Origin: Heliocidaris erythrogramma | Lineage: Eukaryota > Echinodermata > Echinoidea > Camarodonta > Echinometridae | Direction: 5' to 3' | DNA length: 64,000 bases | Assembly: GCA_025617745.1 (NCBI GenBank) | Contig: CM046858.1 | Location: forward strand, 37,713,119 to 37,777,118 | Part shown: positions 30,934 to 40,883 of the stretch, in pieces | Position numbering within the stretch: position 1 is the stretch's first letter | How the letters are laid out: each line of letters begins with the position of its first letter | The notes under the pieces: generated by a model | What the model was told of the DNA's origin: nothing | Databases searched by the model: none | What the model saw: only the letters and a program-made list of their open reading frames with translations | Program-made: the position numbers and the translations under genes

Positions 30934-31290
30934 GGTGTCGTAGTCAAATGGTTTAATCATTTAACTGGGGATTCGAACGTCGTGGGTTCGAACCCCAGCA
31001 CGGCACTTATGTCCTTGAGCAACGCGCATTTTATCTCAATTGCTCCTCTCCATTCAGGTGTTATATGGGTACCCGGTAGGATACGAACGTCATTGTGGCT
31101 CGAATAGTATATGTGCGCCTGTAAAATGGTTGCCAGGCTAGAATGCTCCAAAGTGGAGTGGAGAATGTGCATTATATAGTACAGAATCGTAAATGAATTC
31201 AACGACCGGGGAAGTAATACACTGTAAAGCGCTTTAATCAAATACTTGGAAAGGCGCAATATAATTTTCTTTTAAATATTATTATATAAA
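30934..31290 (+). mobile_element. tRNA-derived SINE
   Basis: The head GGTGTCGTAGTCAAATGGTT contains a Pol III A box (TAGTCAAATGG) and, 45 bp later, a B box (GGTTCGAACCC), in a tRNA-like context ending AGCACGGCAC. The body runs to a tail with ACACTGTAAAGCGCTTTAAT and GGAAAGGCGCAATATAA, a 3' end shared by many invertebrate SINEs. The tail then runs into ATTATTATATAAAAA. Other copies are at 41876-42735 (split) and 49200-49340 (3' end only). Non-coding. Confidence 0.8.
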
Positions 31291-32290
31291 AAGGCCTAGT
31301 GACAAGAACAAAAGAATGTATTACCGAGGCGAACATGATACTAGCGATGACGGAATGGAATGGCAATCCAATGCATCACACAGGGCTGTAACGATACTTA
31401 GCTCAACAATCTCAAATGGGCTGTACACAGAAGTTTACATTTCCGTAATATCTTGTTGCGTAGACATTTTTCAGAAGTGCTTCCAGAATTGGCAGAGAAT
31501 AATGGAGGTGCAACGTTAGAAAACCATTCTATCGAAAGTGAAATTATCTATTTGTCAAGGAAGCTTATAAGTAATAAAGAGACAACATCTCAATACTTAA
31601 ACCACACATTTTTTTAATGACTTTTACGATCATAGTTATAGCTACACTGGGTGGCAGAACTGTGGAGGCAGAGCCCACTACTTCGGTTTAGCGCCAACGT
31701 TAAACATAAATTATTGCTTAAGAGCATTTATATCTTTTATGTAAAAAATATCCAAAATTGACATTACGCCAAAAAACAACAATGTATGTCACTTTTCTTC
31801 CAATACCTCACGGTACAAAAATTCGCTGCCTATTACCCTGAACACCCTCTCCTTGTATACATTATGTCTCAGAAAAAAATACAATCGGCATTCGGGTATC
31901 GATTACGCACAGTAACAAAATATATATTTTTTAAAAAGTCATATTGGATTATGAAACTATCTCTCTACCAGCCAGTGAAGACCCTCTACGATTTGGTCCA
32001 ATAGTCACGAAGCAATAGGGATTCATGTAAAGCATGTCATGGGTCTCTTTCTTCCTTTTTTGGGTAACTTGGATGCTCTTGGCATCCACATGAATGGAAG
32101 TATTTTGTTCAAAACAGGCATGTTTTCTAACATATTCAAATTCTCTGCATACCATTTTAATTAGCAAAGATAAATAATCATGTAGAGAATACCTTCCTAA
32201 AAGATCAAGACAAGTCATTTTATAAAACAGGTTCATAATTTTGTTGAATCATTCACTTTCAATTACAAAGGACCAACATTATAAATGCCA
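31291..32290. repeat. Duplicated segment 1 (partner at 49330-50285)
   Basis: From the SINE tail onward, the sequence (ATGTATTACCGAGGCGAACA and downstream through CAATTACAAAGGACCAACAT) is repeated at about 49330-50285 with roughly 80-90 percent identity and several indels. The minus-strand frames in the two copies share words such as YKMTCLD and FEYV, but about one in three residues differ and one copy has a frameshift. I therefore read this as repeat sequence and not as a conserved exon. Confidence 0.7.
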
Positions 32291-32433
32291 ACCATTCCTA
32301 TTTTAGAGTAATGATTCCAATCTTTCACCTTCAAACTAATGCAAAGAGCCATATATTTCTCTCTTTTCATATTTGCCAAAACATACAATATAGGCCTACA
32401 CTGAATTTTTCTAATTTTAATTGTGGAGGGGAT

Positions 32434-32813
32434 CACTATAGCGCGTATAAAAAAGTTACACTTTTGAAAAATCTGTCAAAATTACATATTTCAAAATATT
32501 TGGAAGATTTTTTTCATGTCAATATATGCCCAATAGTCTCATCTATCAAGGGGCTACTAATAAAAAAAAAGTTTCGTTCACGCTTAGGCGAACACTGACT
32601 GTTTTTGTCCAAAGTGTGAAGCCATTTTTCACACTCTGAACAAAAACAGTCAGTTTTCGCCTAAGCGTGAACGAAAATTTGCTTTGTTAGTAGCATTTGA
32701 TAGATGAGACTATTTGGCATCTATTGACATGAACAATTCTTCCAAATATTTTGAAATATAATTCTGACAGATTTTTCAAAAGTGTAATTTTTTTCTTCCT
32801 TTATACGCACTGT
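32434..32813. mobile_element. Fold-back element with 180-bp arms
   Basis: The left arm (CACTATAGCGCGTATAAAAA onward) is repeated inverted in the right arm ending TTTATACGCACTGTA. The centre contains AGTTTCGTTCACGCTTAGGC against GCCTAAGCGTGAACGAAAAT around a loop of about 30 bp. The whole unit can fold into one hairpin. Non-coding. Confidence 0.85.
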
Positions 32814-33150
32814 ACAAGTGAACTAAAAATGGATCAATTCTGGTTGTCAGGGTTATTTATTGAGAATCAGTGAAATGCTCAATGTCAATAAATACAATTT
32901 TCAATTCAATTCAATTTAATTAAATTTATTTCCAACTTTCCAATGTAAGTGTACAAAGTAATTTTTTCCACGTAAACCAATGGGGATCGTAGCAAAATTT
33001 AACTATGCCCATGGGCATAGTTCATTTTTGTGGGCATGGTTAAAAACACGACCTCACTTTTAACCAATAAGATGACAGGATTAGGAAAGATTCTTAAAAT
33101 AAGGAACATGATACATAATAAAAGGAAATAACGAAAAAAAAAATATATAT
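32814..33150. other. AT-rich non-coding
   Basis: No gene. It contains 'caattcaattcaatttaat'-type repeats near 32898-32925 and an AT microsatellite at about 33140-33155. It may be the 3' end of the minus-strand LINE fragment that follows. Confidence 0.45.
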
Positions 33151-33179
33151 ATATAACATTTCCAGACCGCTGAGTTTGA

Positions 33180-34450
33180 GTGGAGGGAAGAAAGAAAGGA
33201 TGGAAAAAAGAGGGGGAAAGAGGAAGGGGGGGGGGGGGAGAATGCAGGTGCAAAATAAAAAGGAGTACGAAAAAGAGAAATATTAACCAAGACACAGAGA
33301 GAAGAAAGGGAGAGATTAGACCCAAATGGAGGGTGGGGAAGTGTCTTAAACCATATTTTTTGTAGGATGCAGTGAAATGTTTTTTTCATCCGTCTTGAGA
33401 AGCTGGCAAGAGATGCGGAGTATTTTATTGTGTTTGGGATTAAGTTCCAAAGCTTAGGTCCCGAGTACTGGATGTTATTTTGGAATAATAATATTCTATG
33501 CTTGGGTAGATGGATGTGAATTGCGTGTCTGGCTTCATATTTATGAATCGTACAATCTAATTGAAAGAGGTTACAAAATTCGTCAGGAAATAAATATGCT
33601 TTATGGATGTTTATTTATATCGGAAAATGTTAATATGTTAAATTGTTTGAACAAATTGTTGACGTGACAACGGGGAGCAGTACCTGAAGGTGGAACATGA
33701 TATATATAGTATAGGATAAAAGAATTGTAAAGCATTCGGAGGATGTTGCTTGGTAAAATGTGTCGCAGTCTAGAAATAATGCCAATGTTTTTTTTGAGAC
33801 TTTGCTTTCTGTTTCAACAATATGTTTTTTACGGACATAGAACTATAACTTTTTACACTTAGAAATTTTGTGTTTCCAACTCTAGGTAGTAGTATGTTAT
33901 CGAAATATATGGAAATGCTGTCTAAATCGAAGTTTTTATTCTTACGAAAGATCATATAGACAATTTATTAATCTTAAACCACTCTCATGCCGCATGTAAA
34001 AGGGTTAGCTGTTGATTAACTCTACTGCACATCGAGGTAAGATTAGATCCGCTACATAACATATTCGTGTCGTCGGCATAAAGAACAAAAGTTAAAGTTG
34101 CCGTTGATTTGAAGATGTCGTTTATATAAAGAATAAAAAGTAATGGACCAAGCGACGACCACATGAGGTAAGCCGCATGTGATATTACTCATGGATGAGA
34201 CCACCGAGTCAAGGTCAGTGCACTGGAGGCGATTTCTAAGATAACTAGCTACCAATCGTGTTCTATGCCACGGATTCCATAAATATAAAGTTTTGTAATA
34301 GAAGTGAGTGATTAATGGTATCGAAGGCTTTCGATAGGTCTATACAAAATTCCAATTGAATATTGATATTTTTTTCAAAAGGAGTGAATAATAAGTTTGT
34401 TTGTTATTTTAGATAATGCCATATAAGCTTTAGAAAAAAAAAAATTGGCG
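33180..34450 (-). pseudogene. LINE D fragment (same family as LINE A)
   Basis: On the minus strand the piece 34070-34260 is closely related to LINE A at 9420-9610: it reads through the VPQG-like region (ITCGLPHVVVAWSITF) and the degraded catalytic box. Toward lower coordinates the C-terminal LINE block YSGPKLWNLIPNTIKY (near 33460) and FSRRMKKTFH (near 33390) appear. There are many frame breaks. A purine-rich tract with a G run (33180-33240) lies in the 3' part. Clearly a dead copy. Confidence 0.7.
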
Positions 34451-34469
34451 GAGTTTTGACTTGTCATTA

Positions 34470-36447
34470 CTCTTTTGCTATTCATATCGGAACAACATGG
34501 TCTTGTATAATGCCTTCGCTTGCAAATGTTTGGCAGATGAAGTGCCTTCCCTGTCAGAATTTAAAATTTCCACTTAAAAATAGTATGGTCCAAAAACTCT
34601 GGCACATTGGAACCCTTTGATGAACCAAGTTTCTTGTAACTTATGATGTATTTCATTGAACTGATAGTCTTTCACTTGATTTTATGACTTTTGTATCATT
34701 GACGGCCAAAATGATAATCCTTAACTGATCGCGCTTATCTAGCTCTTCTGCTTATCTCTGCACAACTCACGCGTTTTGAATACGACGTTTAAAGAATTCA
34801 GATTTGTAAAAGAACATTATTTCTCAGACATTCACATTTATATTTTGGAAAGGATGAGAGGATGCCAGAAAATATTGCGTTTGGCATGCCTATTGCACAA
34901 TACAACATAATTTGCCTTTGCAAAGATGTTCGAAAATAAAAGCTGTGCTTGCCTGCTGGAACTGTAGTAGCTCTACCTTTTCGTTCAACACATCTTGCAT
35001 GCATCGACAAAACGTTCGTGCTAATGCATTTTTCAAGGGTGACGGGTGATCGTTATATCACGATGAATTACACGTTTAATTAGCTTTCAGTTTTCAGTTA
35101 ATGGTTTGTTTTTTTAGCTCATTCTGTATTTTCATTTTAATTAAGGAAATTTAAAAGACTCGAATTTTTTTTCGTAATTTGCCACATGTTATTGTTATTG
35201 ATATTGTGGTACTATTTTTTTATGATGAGCCGCCAAAAAAGATAGCGGAAAGCTTTTGTTAGTAATTAATTTTTAATTCGCTCGTTACAGGGAGCAAAGG
35301 TCTAGAGCTGTAGACAATTTTTGCATTTCACACTCTATAAAACACTATTTTGTATGCACTTTACCCGTGATTAGGGGTGCACATAATCTTAAACAACAAT
35401 AAGTTTTTCTTGTCTTCATCCCATTACTCTTGCTCTCTTTATTTTGTTGGCGCCCCTTCAATTCCACGGAAAAAGGTTCCATTGAAAACAAAATCATCAA
35501 ATTTATGATAACTCCAAAAATATATGAGCTACCATGGCAAATTTAGTATTAAAAACAACTTAACAACAAGTTTTATAATTTGATTGGTATATCAATATAT
35601 AGGATTGAAGTAGGCATGATTTTTCTTTTAAAACTCAACCTATAGAGGAAAATGTGGCCACAATTTCGGTCTAATTATCTTATCTTCAATGTTATATTAT
35701 TTAACACCACGAGCATTTCAGATTTTCTTGGTTGTAAATTGTGATGAATGGGACAGAGATTACTGATTTGAGGTTGGCATAAACCATTGATTATTTTAAG
35801 GTAAATTAATAGGTTCTTTTTTTAAAGCGGACAAAAGTGTCACTTACATTACGTTACGCAAAAGCTATCATGTCCGTTACGCTACTTTTTAGCTCTGATA
35901 AGGAAATGTGTAGTCTAATTTTATAAAACATGTATTTACGATTAAAGTATCCAATTTCAGTTTCAGTTTGTTTCATATTTCACATTTACAGTGCTTTTAC
36001 AGTATAAATGGTACAAGCAATATAAATGGTACAAACAAGATACATGGTACAAAGAAACATGAAATATATTGTCAGAGAAAAATAAAAGAAGGTGAGTTCC
36101 TCATATTTGCATGCAGTCTTAATTGGAAAGACTGGGCTAGAATAAAAGTGGAATATTGAGGAGTTTTTGTTAATACCTAAATAAGATTCATTGAACCCAC
36201 ATATTGTTTTCAAATTGAGGAGTAAGAAATCCTTGTCCATTTGGTGTCGAGTACGTTTCAATTACAAAGAGTCCATTTTCTCATCAACTATTCATCGAAA
36301 TAGTGAAAAAATTTGCAGTGTATGTTCCTGATAGTCATATGTGTGCGATTCACTTACTGAAATATGATTTAGGACCCTTGATTTTGCTTAATTCTTTCTT
36401 AAATAACCAAAGAAAAAGTCTGAATGTAATGTCCGTTACACTGATAT
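34470..36447. repeat. Unclassified dispersed repeat (family A), longest copy
   Basis: This copy shares its left part (34470-35290) with 50905-51620 and 51850-52188, and its right part (35137-36447) with 13910-15308. The right terminus 'gtccgttacac' is fixed by comparison with 15308. The inner block 35837-36447 begins GTGTCACTTACATTACGTTA, an imperfect inverted match of the right end, so a smaller TIR element may be nested. There is no credible protein. The LINE E 3' end abuts position 36448. Confidence 0.7.
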
Positions 36448-36843
36448 AGATTTTTTGATTTGATTTATTCGTCAGGTATATTGCAATACAAACATAACCA
36501 GGTACCATGACAGGATAGCCCGTGAAAGCCGAAATGGCTTATTTCCAATGGGGTCCGTACCTAAATAACTGATTAAAAAATACACTAAGAAAACACATTA
36601 GTACGGCTACAAGACTATCGTACCGTACGACAAGTAATAAGAATGTATTAAAGTAGCAAAATAAAACATAACATTTTTATAAAGTAGGCGAAGATTACAT
36701 AAATGTGAAAACAAGACTTACTCAACGGAAAAAACTATATACAGAAAATCATAATGAAACTATCGATAATAAACGTTGGTTACATAAGTCATATAATATA
36801 GGAAAAAACCATCTGAGCTACAAAAAGGAGAGGAGAAATATAG
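36448..36843 (-). mobile_element. LINE E 3' untranslated region
   Basis: On the LINE's minus strand this follows the ORF2 stop and ends with the short repeat AATCAAATCAAAAAATC, typical of L2/CR1-type 3' ends, which lack a long poly-A. It contains CCATTGGAAATAAGCC, a phrase frequently seen near such LINE tails. Confidence 0.7.
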
Positions 36844-37600
36844 TTATGGAGTAGACACATTTTTCAGATGATGCTTCAATACCCTTTTAAAATGTAAAAA
36901 ATTCTTAACTGACTTAACATGATTTGGGAGGGAATTCCAGAAAAGAATATCGTTAAAATAAAAGGAATTTCCAATTTTACCTTTCCGCTTAGGCACTACG
37001 AAATTAAATTGACTATTTCTAGTGTCATGCCCATGAAAAAATTTAAAATTATTTGAAATATAGTGATCTGCATTGGAGTAAAAAATCTTATGTACATGGT
37101 GAATTAAAAGTTGTTGTGATATAAGGTTTACATGAAGAAGACCAGCTGTTTCAAGTTCACTCTTCCCAATGTGTGTTCTTGGTGGTAAGTGATTGATAAA
37201 TCTTACAATCTTATTTTGAATTATTTTTAACTTGTTTTGATCCACCTTGCCTAGACTGCAGTACCATGCCGCATTAGCATAATCAAATAAACATTGTATT
37301 AAGGAAAAACTTAAAATGCGTCTTGGTTTTAACTTCATGCAATTTTGATAACATGCAATTTTGATAACGATACAAGAATTTTAGACGAGCATTAGCTTTT
37401 TTGACAATACTGTCAACCAAACTTGAGCAAGAAAGATCACTAGCTATATTTAGTCCTAAATACTTCACAGAATCCTGTATCTTAATGAGTTGATTGTTAT
37501 AACTTATATTGAAATCATCAGTATACTTCAGCCTACCCCGCGAACAAAACAAAATACTTTCGGTTTTACCAATATGTAAGCTTAGCTTATTTGCTGTCAT
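36844..37600 (-). pseudogene. LINE E ORF2 C-terminal part (frame broken)
   Basis: Two overlapping frames (37600 down to 37283, and 37338 down to 36844) encode the RT thumb and C-terminal domain: MTANKLSLHIGKTESILF, VKYLGLNIASDLS, then LIQCLFDYANAAWYCSLG, KLKIIQNKIVRFIN and FWNSLPNHVKSVKNF. These are conserved in CR1/L2 ORF2. A frameshift near 37340 and a 46-bp duplication at 37586-37670 separate them from the catalytic part. Confidence 0.85.
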
Positions 37601-37604
37601 CCAA

Positions 37605-38471
37605 TTAACACAGTTTGATAATTCTTATTTGCTTATTTGCTGTCATCCAATTAACACAGTTTGATAATTCTAAGCTAAGTTTTTCCCCGATCAGCTTAGG
37701 ATCAGTACCAGAATATAGTAACACACTATCATCCGCATATAAAAGTAATTTACTGTCGTTGACACAAACACACATATCATTAATGTAGCACATGAAAAGA
37801 ATAGGACCTAATATGCTCCCCTGGGGAACTCCGCATCTTATGGGCATAGAATCGGAGAGTACATTTTGCAACGAGACAACTTGATGACGATTGGTCAAGT
37901 AAGACCTAAACCATTGCACACATGCAGAATTTAAACCCATTACTTCTAATTTACTTAACAGTATATTATGGTTAACGGTATCGAAGGCTTTTTGCAAGTC
38001 AAGAAGAACCATCCCGACAAAACGTCCATGGGAAATTTCGTTCCTGACAAAATCTAACAGGTGAATAAGACAAGTTTCAGTGGAATAACCATTTCTAAAA
38101 CCAGATTGAAATTCGTATATTATTTTGTTTTCTTGAAAGTAGTTCTCTAATTGGGCATACACACATTTCTCTAGGACCTTCGAGACTATACTTAAAACGC
38201 TAATCGGTCTATAATTGCTAACATTAGTTTTATCTTTCTTTTTATAAAGGGGTGTTACTTTTGCAATTTTCATTTCATCAGGGAAGGTGGAAGTTGAGAT
38301 AGATAAGTTAATAATGTAAGTTAAAGGTTTATACAAATATTTAGCTCCATCCTTCAAAAATCTGGCAGGTACCAAGTCAAGCCCGATACTTTTTGATATT
38401 TTCAACTTATTTAATTCATCTAAAACAAACTTTTCTTTGACAGGAGAAAAAAGAAAACAACCTTTCGACAC
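37605..38471 (-). CDS. LINE E reverse transcriptase catalytic domain
   Basis: A 288-aa intact frame with all RT signatures in order: KIAKVTPLYKKKDKTNVSNY followed by RPISVLSIVSKVLE; FQSGFRNGYSTETCLIHLL; VLLDLQKAFDTVNHNIL (motif A); CGVPQGSILGPILFMCY (motif B); LLLYADDSVLLY (motif C, catalytic YADD intact). This is the CR1/L2/Jockey type RT. The frame ends early only because of a 46-bp tandem duplication (37586-37624 repeated at 37632-37670), after which the original reading continues in another frame. It was probably active until recently. Confidence 0.9.
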   Translation of the reverse strand: MSKGCFLFSPVKEKFVLDELNKLKISKSIGLDLVPARFLKDGAKYLYKPLTYIINLSISTSTFPDEMKIAKVTPLYKKKDKTNVSNYRPISVLSIVSKVLEKCVYAQLENYFQENKIIYEFQSGFRNGYSTETCLIHLLDFVRNEISHGRFVGMVLLDLQKAFDTVNHNILLSKLEVMGLNSACVQWFRSYLTNRHQVVSLQNVLSDSMPIRCGVPQGSILGPILFMCYINDMCVCVNDSKLLLYADDSVLLYSGTDPKLIGEKLSLELSNCVNWMTANKQIRIIKLC

Positions 38472-38532
38472 ACCCTTAGTGTCGTATATTTTTTGTAATT
38501 TAACACTGTCCGTTCCAAATTCATTTGCGTTG

Positions 38533-38886
38533 CTATCTGGCAGCTAATTTTTCTGCCACAGTTGTGAAATAATTGTTAAATTCGTTCGCTATCCTCATAT
38601 TATCATGACATAACTCCCCTTGGATATTAATAACATTCTCTTTAATATTCTTTTGTTTGTTTTTACAACCTAAATCTTTCAGATTCTTCCACAACTTTTT
38701 AGAATCATTTTTATGCTCATCAATTTGATTTTGGAAGTATTCATCTTTAGCCTGTCTCACTTTTCTTTGCACCAAATTACGTAAAAGTTTATATTTCTTT
38801 TCTAATTCTAAATTACCACAATCCTTTTTCATTCTTTTAAAAGCTATATTTCTTTGTCTTAATAACGAAATAATGTCAGCATTCAT
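38533..38886 (-). pseudogene. LINE E linker between endonuclease and RT
   Basis: A 117-aa frame reading LRQRNIAFKRMKKDCGNLEL, YKLLRNLVQRKVRQAKDEYF and IANEFNNYFTTVAEKLA, the usual basic connector ending in the 'FNxYFTxVxxxLA' motif. A frameshift separates it from the RT frame at 38471 and from the endonuclease at 38935. Confidence 0.85.
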
Positions 38887-38934
38887 CCACTCGGTCTTTG
38901 CTTAATTCTTACTTGTTTTAATGGAGCACATTTA

Positions 38935-39747
38935 TCAACTATAGACATGAAAAATATTCTTGAAAATTGACCACGCAGTATTTACTTCTTTACATTCTAA
39001 TATGTCAGACCAATTGACTCGAGATAAAACATTATTAAAATCATCTATACAATAGTTTCTCATACACCGAATATTTATATTTCTATGCTGTCTGAATACA
39101 GGTCTTATTAGCTTCCTAGAGCAGTAGGTTAAAAAATGATCACTTAGGCCAATTTCAATAACACCACTTTGACAAATATTTTCTTCTTTACTGCTGATTA
39201 CATGGTCTATTAATGATGAGGTGGCCGATGTTGTTCGAGTGGGTTTAGTTATAAGTTGACTCAAACCATTTAAATTCAAAATATTCTTGTATTTTTTTGA
39301 TAATGAAGACTGCTGCAAAAGACAAATATTCATGTCCCCTAAAATTATAACCTCATCATCTTTTGTTAATTTATCCAAGGTGTCAGTGAGATATTCAATA
39401 AAATAATGATCTGTAGGGGGTCTGTACACAACACCTAGAGTAATGGGTTTTGTATGGGGTAATAGAATGTCAATCCATAACGATTCAATATCATTTTGTG
39501 TAAGATCTTCTCGTACGTTAAATGCAATATCATTTCTAATATAAAGACATACTCCACCACCATGTTCTCCTACACGGTCTCGTCTTAAAATGCAATATCC
39601 ATCGATACAAACTTCTTCATCGTTCACGGAAGAGTTTAACCACGTTTCAGTGATTGCAATTACAGAGATTCTATTTTGGGAGAAAAGGAGTCGTAGTTCA
39701 GGTATTTTAAACAGAATTGATCTAACATTCAAATGAACAAGATGCAA
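38935..39747 (-). CDS. LINE E APE-type endonuclease domain
   Basis: A 270-aa intact frame: LVHLNVRSILFKIPEL, ITETWLNSS (catalytic Glu region), RRDRVGEHGGGVCLYIRND, LGVVYRPPTDHY, EVIILGDMNI (Asp/Asn metal site), LITKPTRTT, SLIDHVISS and IGLSDHFLTYC (catalytic Asp-His). These motifs in this order define the APE-like endonuclease of CR1/L2/Jockey LINEs, which nicks target DNA for target-primed reverse transcription. It overlaps the preceding 2A/PHD frame in another phase near 39740, consistent with a single ancestral ORF disrupted by one frameshift. Confidence 0.9.
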   Translation of the reverse strand: MHLVHLNVRSILFKIPELRLLFSQNRISVIAITETWLNSSVNDEEVCIDGYCILRRDRVGEHGGGVCLYIRNDIAFNVREDLTQNDIESLWIDILLPHTKPITLGVVYRPPTDHYFIEYLTDTLDKLTKDDEVIILGDMNICLLQQSSLSKKYKNILNLNGLSQLITKPTRTTSATSSLIDHVISSKEENICQSGVIEIGLSDHFLTYCSRKLIRPVFRQHRNINIRCMRNYCIDDFNNVLSRVNWSDILECKEVNTAWSIFKNIFHVYS

Positions 39748-40313
39748 CCCTTTACCATTAAAAGTATCATTAAATGATTCATATAAAGCGCTTTCATCAA
39801 CAGTATTCTGTATTCTAACTTCAGGGATAGAGTAGGAGGTAAAATTGGTTGAGAGGGTTGAATATCTTCACAGGATTGAGTAAAAAGGGAGTCACAAAAA
39901 GGTGGTAATGAGCACGTCAAACAGACCCAATTTTCATTGGGGTTATGATATAACCTGGTATACTCAGAGAGAGAGATTTCAAGACATTTAGTATGGTACC
40001 ACTTTTGGCAGGTGGAACACAATAGGCCATGTTGGTTGTTTTTTACGGGTTTATGACATTTACCGCAAGGAAATTTGTAGTTTGGACCGGGATTAGTTTC
40101 TACGTCACCAGATAGGAAAAGACGATAAAATATTTGATTATTTGTCTGAAATAACGTAGTTTGAAAGGTGGCCACAGAGTTCTGAAAATACAAAATTCGG
40201 GAGTGAGAGTATTTTAAGCGTTTAAATGATTTTAGCGTAACATATTCAAAACTAGACGCAACCCCGCAAGAACATAAACACGAAATTAAAAAATAAAATA
40301 CAAGAAAGTTCAT
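39729..40313 (-). CDS. LINE E N-terminal region: 2A-like motif and PHD-type finger
   Basis: A 194-aa frame starting with a hydrophobic, signal-like N terminus (MNFLVFYFLISCLCSCG). At residues 69-77 is GDVETNPGP, the complete 2A consensus (D-V/I-E-x-N-P-G-P), at bases 40083-40109 on the minus strand. Immediately after it comes a C4HC3 PHD-type zinc finger: C83, C86, C99, C102, H107, C110, C131 and C134. 2A peptides make the ribosome skip the Gly-Pro bond, so the product would be released as a short hydrophobic peptide plus a PHD-endonuclease-RT protein. Such N-terminal 2A sequences are known in sea urchin non-LTR elements, where some act as signal sequences. The C-terminal 20-30 residues are out of frame with the endonuclease. 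Confidence 0.9.
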   Translation of the reverse strand: MNFLVFYFLISCLCSCGVASSFEYVTLKSFKRLKYSHSRILYFQNSVATFQTTLFQTNNQIFYRLFLSGDVETNPGPNYKFPCGKCHKPVKNNQHGLLCSTCQKWYHTKCLEISLSEYTRLYHNPNENWVCLTCSLPPFCDSLFTQSCEDIQPSQPILPPTLSLKLEYRILLMKALYMNHLMILLMVKGCILFI

Positions 40314-40334
40314 GACACCTTAAATACACACAGA

Positions 40335-40448
40335 CATGGGCGTTAATCGTTACGTAACTTTATTCATCATGGGGGGGGGGGACGGCTATTGTGTCGTCCC
40401 CCCCCCCCCCCCATGATGAATAGAGTTACGTCACGATTAACGCCCATG
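40335..40448. mobile_element. 114-bp palindrome with G and C tracts and a target duplication
   Basis: CATGGGCGTTAATCGTTACG at the left is matched by CGTGACGTAACTCT-type and CGATTAACGCCCATG sequence at the right. The arms end in poly-G and poly-C runs that also pair with each other around a small loop. The flanks ACACACAGAC and GCACACAGAC match in 9 of 10 bases directly beside the ends, fitting a 9-10-bp target duplication. It lies just upstream of LINE E and has no coding potential. Confidence 0.75.
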
Positions 40449-40581
40449 CACACAGACACACACGCCTGCACCCTTATAAACTAAAAAAAGACAAAAATGA
40501 GTCAGTGTCTATATCCCGCCATTATCCTCAAGCTCCATCTTCGAGACACTGGAAACACCGCTTCCTGGGCGACATATACAC

Positions 40582-40883
40582 TGGACTTGACCATATGCGT
40601 CGCAGAGCCAGTGATTTAGTGTATGACGATATTACGTAGTTTCCTAAATCATTTTCGCTGGTCGAGGAGCATATCTCGATTTTAGCAGCGACTTCAGCCC
40701 GTGAAGCACAGACTTGATCATTATAGTAGTCAAACCAGACTAGCCATCCAGATACGAAGATTACATTGGCCAGGGACATTTTAGAGCTTTCCAATTTCAC
40801 AAGTGTGAATGGTCCTCTCATATTCTTAACGTCGAACCAGAAGATTTCGTTTTGCTGAACTTGCGTCCAAAACAACCGTTGTC
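40582..40883 (-). CDS. Paralogous YWTD-like exon (duplicate of 15309-15610)
   Basis: A 302-bp minus-strand exon of exactly the same length as 15309-15610 and closely similar: GQRLFWTQVQQNEIFWFDVK, MRGPFTLVKLESSKM, VIFVSGWLVWFDYYNDQV and LALRRIWSSP. The acceptor context (tttctcaaag) is the same. At the left edge there is a GTGTAT donor candidate; otherwise the frame continues VYMSPRKRCFQCLEDGA to a stop at 40528, which could be the natural C terminus. The substitutions keep the frame open and include conservative changes, so this copy may be functional. It implies a tandem duplicate gene, or duplicated last exons, upstream of the first gene; its partner exons were not found in this window. Confidence 0.65.

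Noticed and set aside
31949..32236. Minus-strand frame shared with 49983-50213 (YKMTCLD, FEYV, NTSIHV)
   Set aside because: About a third of residues differ and one copy has a frameshift, which shows no purifying selection. Treated as repeat sequence.
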